Below are positions 7,034-7,958 of a stretch of 7,958 nucleotides of DNA, piece after piece (the stretch's first letter is position 1; every line of letters starts with the position of its first letter). The translations under genes and the position numbers were made by a program. Under the pieces are notes generated by a model. The model saw only the letters and a program-made list of their open reading frames with translations. It ran no database searches and was not told where the DNA came from. The DNA comes from Faecalimonas sp. (GTDB lineage: Bacteria > Bacillota_A > Clostridia > Lachnospirales > Lachnospiraceae): NCBI GenBank assembly GCA_026169575.1, contig JAPFCT010000320.1:1-7958 (forward strand). Reading direction: 5' to 3'.

Positions 7034-7091
7034 CTGCCTCTTTGACAAAACAAAAGAGAGTTTGTTTCCAAGCCCCCTTAACAGCATTTTC

Positions 7092-7364
7092 TCATTTTTC
7101 ATTTACCCACTTTTTATACTCTTCCCAATCTTTCTTATTAAGTATAATTTCAGAATAATAAAAATCTTTATTTCGTATAATAGCCCAAATTTTCTTTAGC
7201 TTCTTTATAAATCCCGCCTGCTCCTTATACCAGTTTCCACTTACATAAGTCATAAAGCAATAATCTTCTTCATCTTTTTCTATTTTGAGCCTAATCCCAT
7301 CATCACATCCACACTTACAGGAAATGATCATTTCTGAATTATCTAATGATTTTAATACCGCCAT
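7092..7364 (-). CDS. Small CxCxC protein, hypothetical
   Basis: A 90-residue soluble protein with a cysteine cluster CKCGC at residues 16-20 and one further cysteine at 36. The middle is acidic (EKDEEDYC) and the C-terminal half basic and aromatic (GFIKKLKKIWAIIRNKDFYY, then KKDWEEYKKW). I recall similar short proteins with an N-terminal CxCxC in phages and accessory regions of Clostridia, but no function is known to me. It is judged real because AAAGGTGGG stands about nine bases before the ATG and a full promoter (TTGTGG-17-TATAAT) lies upstream. Its sequence is richer in A and T than the genes to the left, and it stands next to a transposase remnant, consistent with acquired DNA. Metal binding by the cysteines is possible but not shown. 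Confidence 0.75.
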   Translation of the reverse strand: MAVLKSLDNSEMIISCKCGCDDGIRLKIEKDEEDYCFMTYVSGNWYKEQAGFIKKLKKIWAIIRNKDFYYSEIILNKKDWEEYKKWVNEK

Positions 7365-7414
7365 GTAAACTGCCCACCTTTACTTTTTCTTGAATAATCT
7401 CGTTAAAATGGTAT

Positions 7415-7443
7415 ATTATATTCAAAGGAACAACCGCCCACAA
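7415..7443 (-). promoter_or_regulatory. Promoter of the CxCxC protein gene
   Basis: On the minus strand TTGTGG (7438-7443) and TATAAT (7415-7420) are spaced by 17 bases. The start would lie near 7408, giving a leader of about 44 bases with AAAGGTGGG ahead of the ATG at 7364. Confidence 0.65.
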
Positions 7444-7451
7444 GGAGATGA

Positions 7452-7503
7452 CCAATTAAATAGTGTACATAGAAAATGCCACCCTAAACCGGTCAATTGT
7501 TCT
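7452..7503. other. Possible vestigial insertion-sequence end (IS21-like)
   Basis: The segment around 7460-7502 contains AATGCCACCC followed by AAACCGGTC, which resembles from memory the terminal repeats of IS21-family elements in Clostridia. No istA/istB gene and no second copy of the repeat is in the window, so this is only a suggestion. Confidence 0.2.
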
Positions 7504-7566
7504 GTTTTTTATCATATCACGCTTGTCTGTGCAGTTCAATCTCTATTATATTTTCAAGACATTTTT

Positions 7567-7583
7567 TTGCAAAAAGTTTGCAA
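7567..7583. repeat. Short AT-rich inverted repeat beside the transposase remnant
   Basis: TTGCAAA and TTTGCAA flank AAG (7-base arms), preceded by a T-run and followed by TTTTATA. It lies just before the point where transposase similarity begins and could be a weak terminator or a junction. Chance is likely in such AT-rich sequence. Confidence 0.3.
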
Positions 7584-7590
7584 TTTTATA

Positions 7591-7890
7591 TTAAGACTTT
7601 ATAGAAAAAAATTTTATGAACTTTGGCAGAATAGAAAGTATTCCGAACAACGAAAGGACTTCTTCGACTGGATTAAAATGGCCGAATCTTCTGGATTATA
7701 TGAATTTGAAAAAGTCACTAAAACCTATCGTACATGGTCTAAAGAAATTTTAAATGCTTTTAAATATGCACATATCACGAATGGTCCAACCGAAGGATTC
7801 AATAATAAAATAAAAGTCCTGAAACGAACATCTTATGGAATTAGAAATTTCCAGCGTCTCAGAACTCGTATTTTTCTTGTAAGTAATTGA
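7591..7890 (+). pseudogene. ISL3-family transposase, 3' remnant
   Basis: About 100 residues matching the C-terminal end of ISL3 (IS204/IS1001/IS1096/IS1165-type) DDE transposases, which are normally around 400 residues or more. The diagnostic part is NGPTEGFNNKIKVLKR followed by SYGIRNFQRLRTRI. The glutamate in PTEG is the position expected for the last residue of the catalytic triad. The N-terminal zinc-binding and helix-turn-helix parts and the first two catalytic aspartates are absent, so it cannot be active. The open frame extends left to a TTG at 7390, but those residues do not look like transposase and have no ribosome binding site; similarity begins at roughly 7591. The 3' end, with its TGA at 7888, appears to be the natural terminus. 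No inverted terminal repeat is recognisable in the remaining 68 bases. Confidence 0.8.
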
Positions 7891-7958
7891 TTTTAACAGA
7901 CTGGCACTTGAAGGTTTATTTGCCATGCAATAAAACAGGTAGTTTTATATAACAACAC

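Larger units (their letters stand above)
6757..7091. other. Gene-free intergenic region, AT- and pyrimidine-rich
   Basis: This stretch of about 335 bases holds the radical SAM promoter at its left end, T-rich plus-strand sequence at 6824-6950, a palindrome at 6953-6973 and a weaker inverted repeat further right. No reading frame with a ribosome binding site was found. The plus-strand open frame from 6963 starts with GTG inside the palindrome, lacks a ribosome binding site, and runs antisense into the next gene. Confidence 0.6.

Noticed and set aside
7048..7067. AAACAAA / TTTGTTT inverted repeat as a terminator for the CxCxC gene
   Set aside because: The stem is almost all A-T and has no U-tract on the minus strand, so it is unlikely to terminate transcription.
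6963..7199. Plus-strand open frame of 78 codons
   Set aside because: It starts with GTG inside a palindrome, has no ribosome binding site, and runs antisense into the better supported CxCxC gene.
7390..7590. N-terminal part of the open frame leading into the transposase remnant
   Set aside because: It starts at TTG without a ribosome binding site, and its residues do not resemble ISL3 transposases, so the frame is open by chance.

Overview
The window looks like chromosome of a gut-type Clostridia, most likely a Lachnospiraceae member. This is inferred from moderate GC, strong GGAGG-type ribosome binding sites, TGn-TATAAT promoters, and the style of the hemerythrin, radical SAM and zinc-ribbon proteins. 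No rRNA, tRNA or CRISPR array was seen, so the taxonomic call is inference only.

Positions 1-4728 (minus strand) hold a four-gene Wadjet (Jet) anti-plasmid defence operon, read right to left as jetD, jetA, jetB, jetC. JetD carries the Toprim-type nuclease signature. JetA is the kleisin-like subunit, JetB the small KITE/MukE-like subunit and JetC the SMC/MukB-like ATPase. In Wadjet generally, JetABC is a loop-extruding SMC motor that recognises small circular DNA, and JetD cleaves it. jetA/jetB and jetB/jetC overlap and are probably translationally coupled. jetC runs off the left edge after 394 codons: the ATPase head N-half with its Walker A motif and the start of the coiled coil are present.

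Positions 4760-5361 hold a small divergent gene on the plus strand with its own clear promoter. It encodes a 101-residue protein with an N-terminal zinc ribbon and a C-terminal membrane anchor. Two terminator hairpins follow, the second apparently bidirectional between convergent genes.

Positions 5362-6756 (minus strand) hold a bacteriohemerythrin with a complete diiron ligand set and, upstream of it, a radical SAM protein with a CX4CX2C cluster motif. Each has a recognisable extended -10 promoter. They look like ordinary genomic genes and have no evident role in the Jet system.

Positions 6757-7958 are different in character: a gene-poor, AT-rich stretch with a near-perfect palindrome, a small orphan gene for a CxCxC protein on the minus strand, and a 3' remnant of an ISL3-family transposase on the plus strand. 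This looks like the worn edge of an accessory region. The Jet operon is the only recognisable defence system in the window; I found no convincing new system, although the zinc-ribbon neighbour and the CxCxC orphan have no known function.
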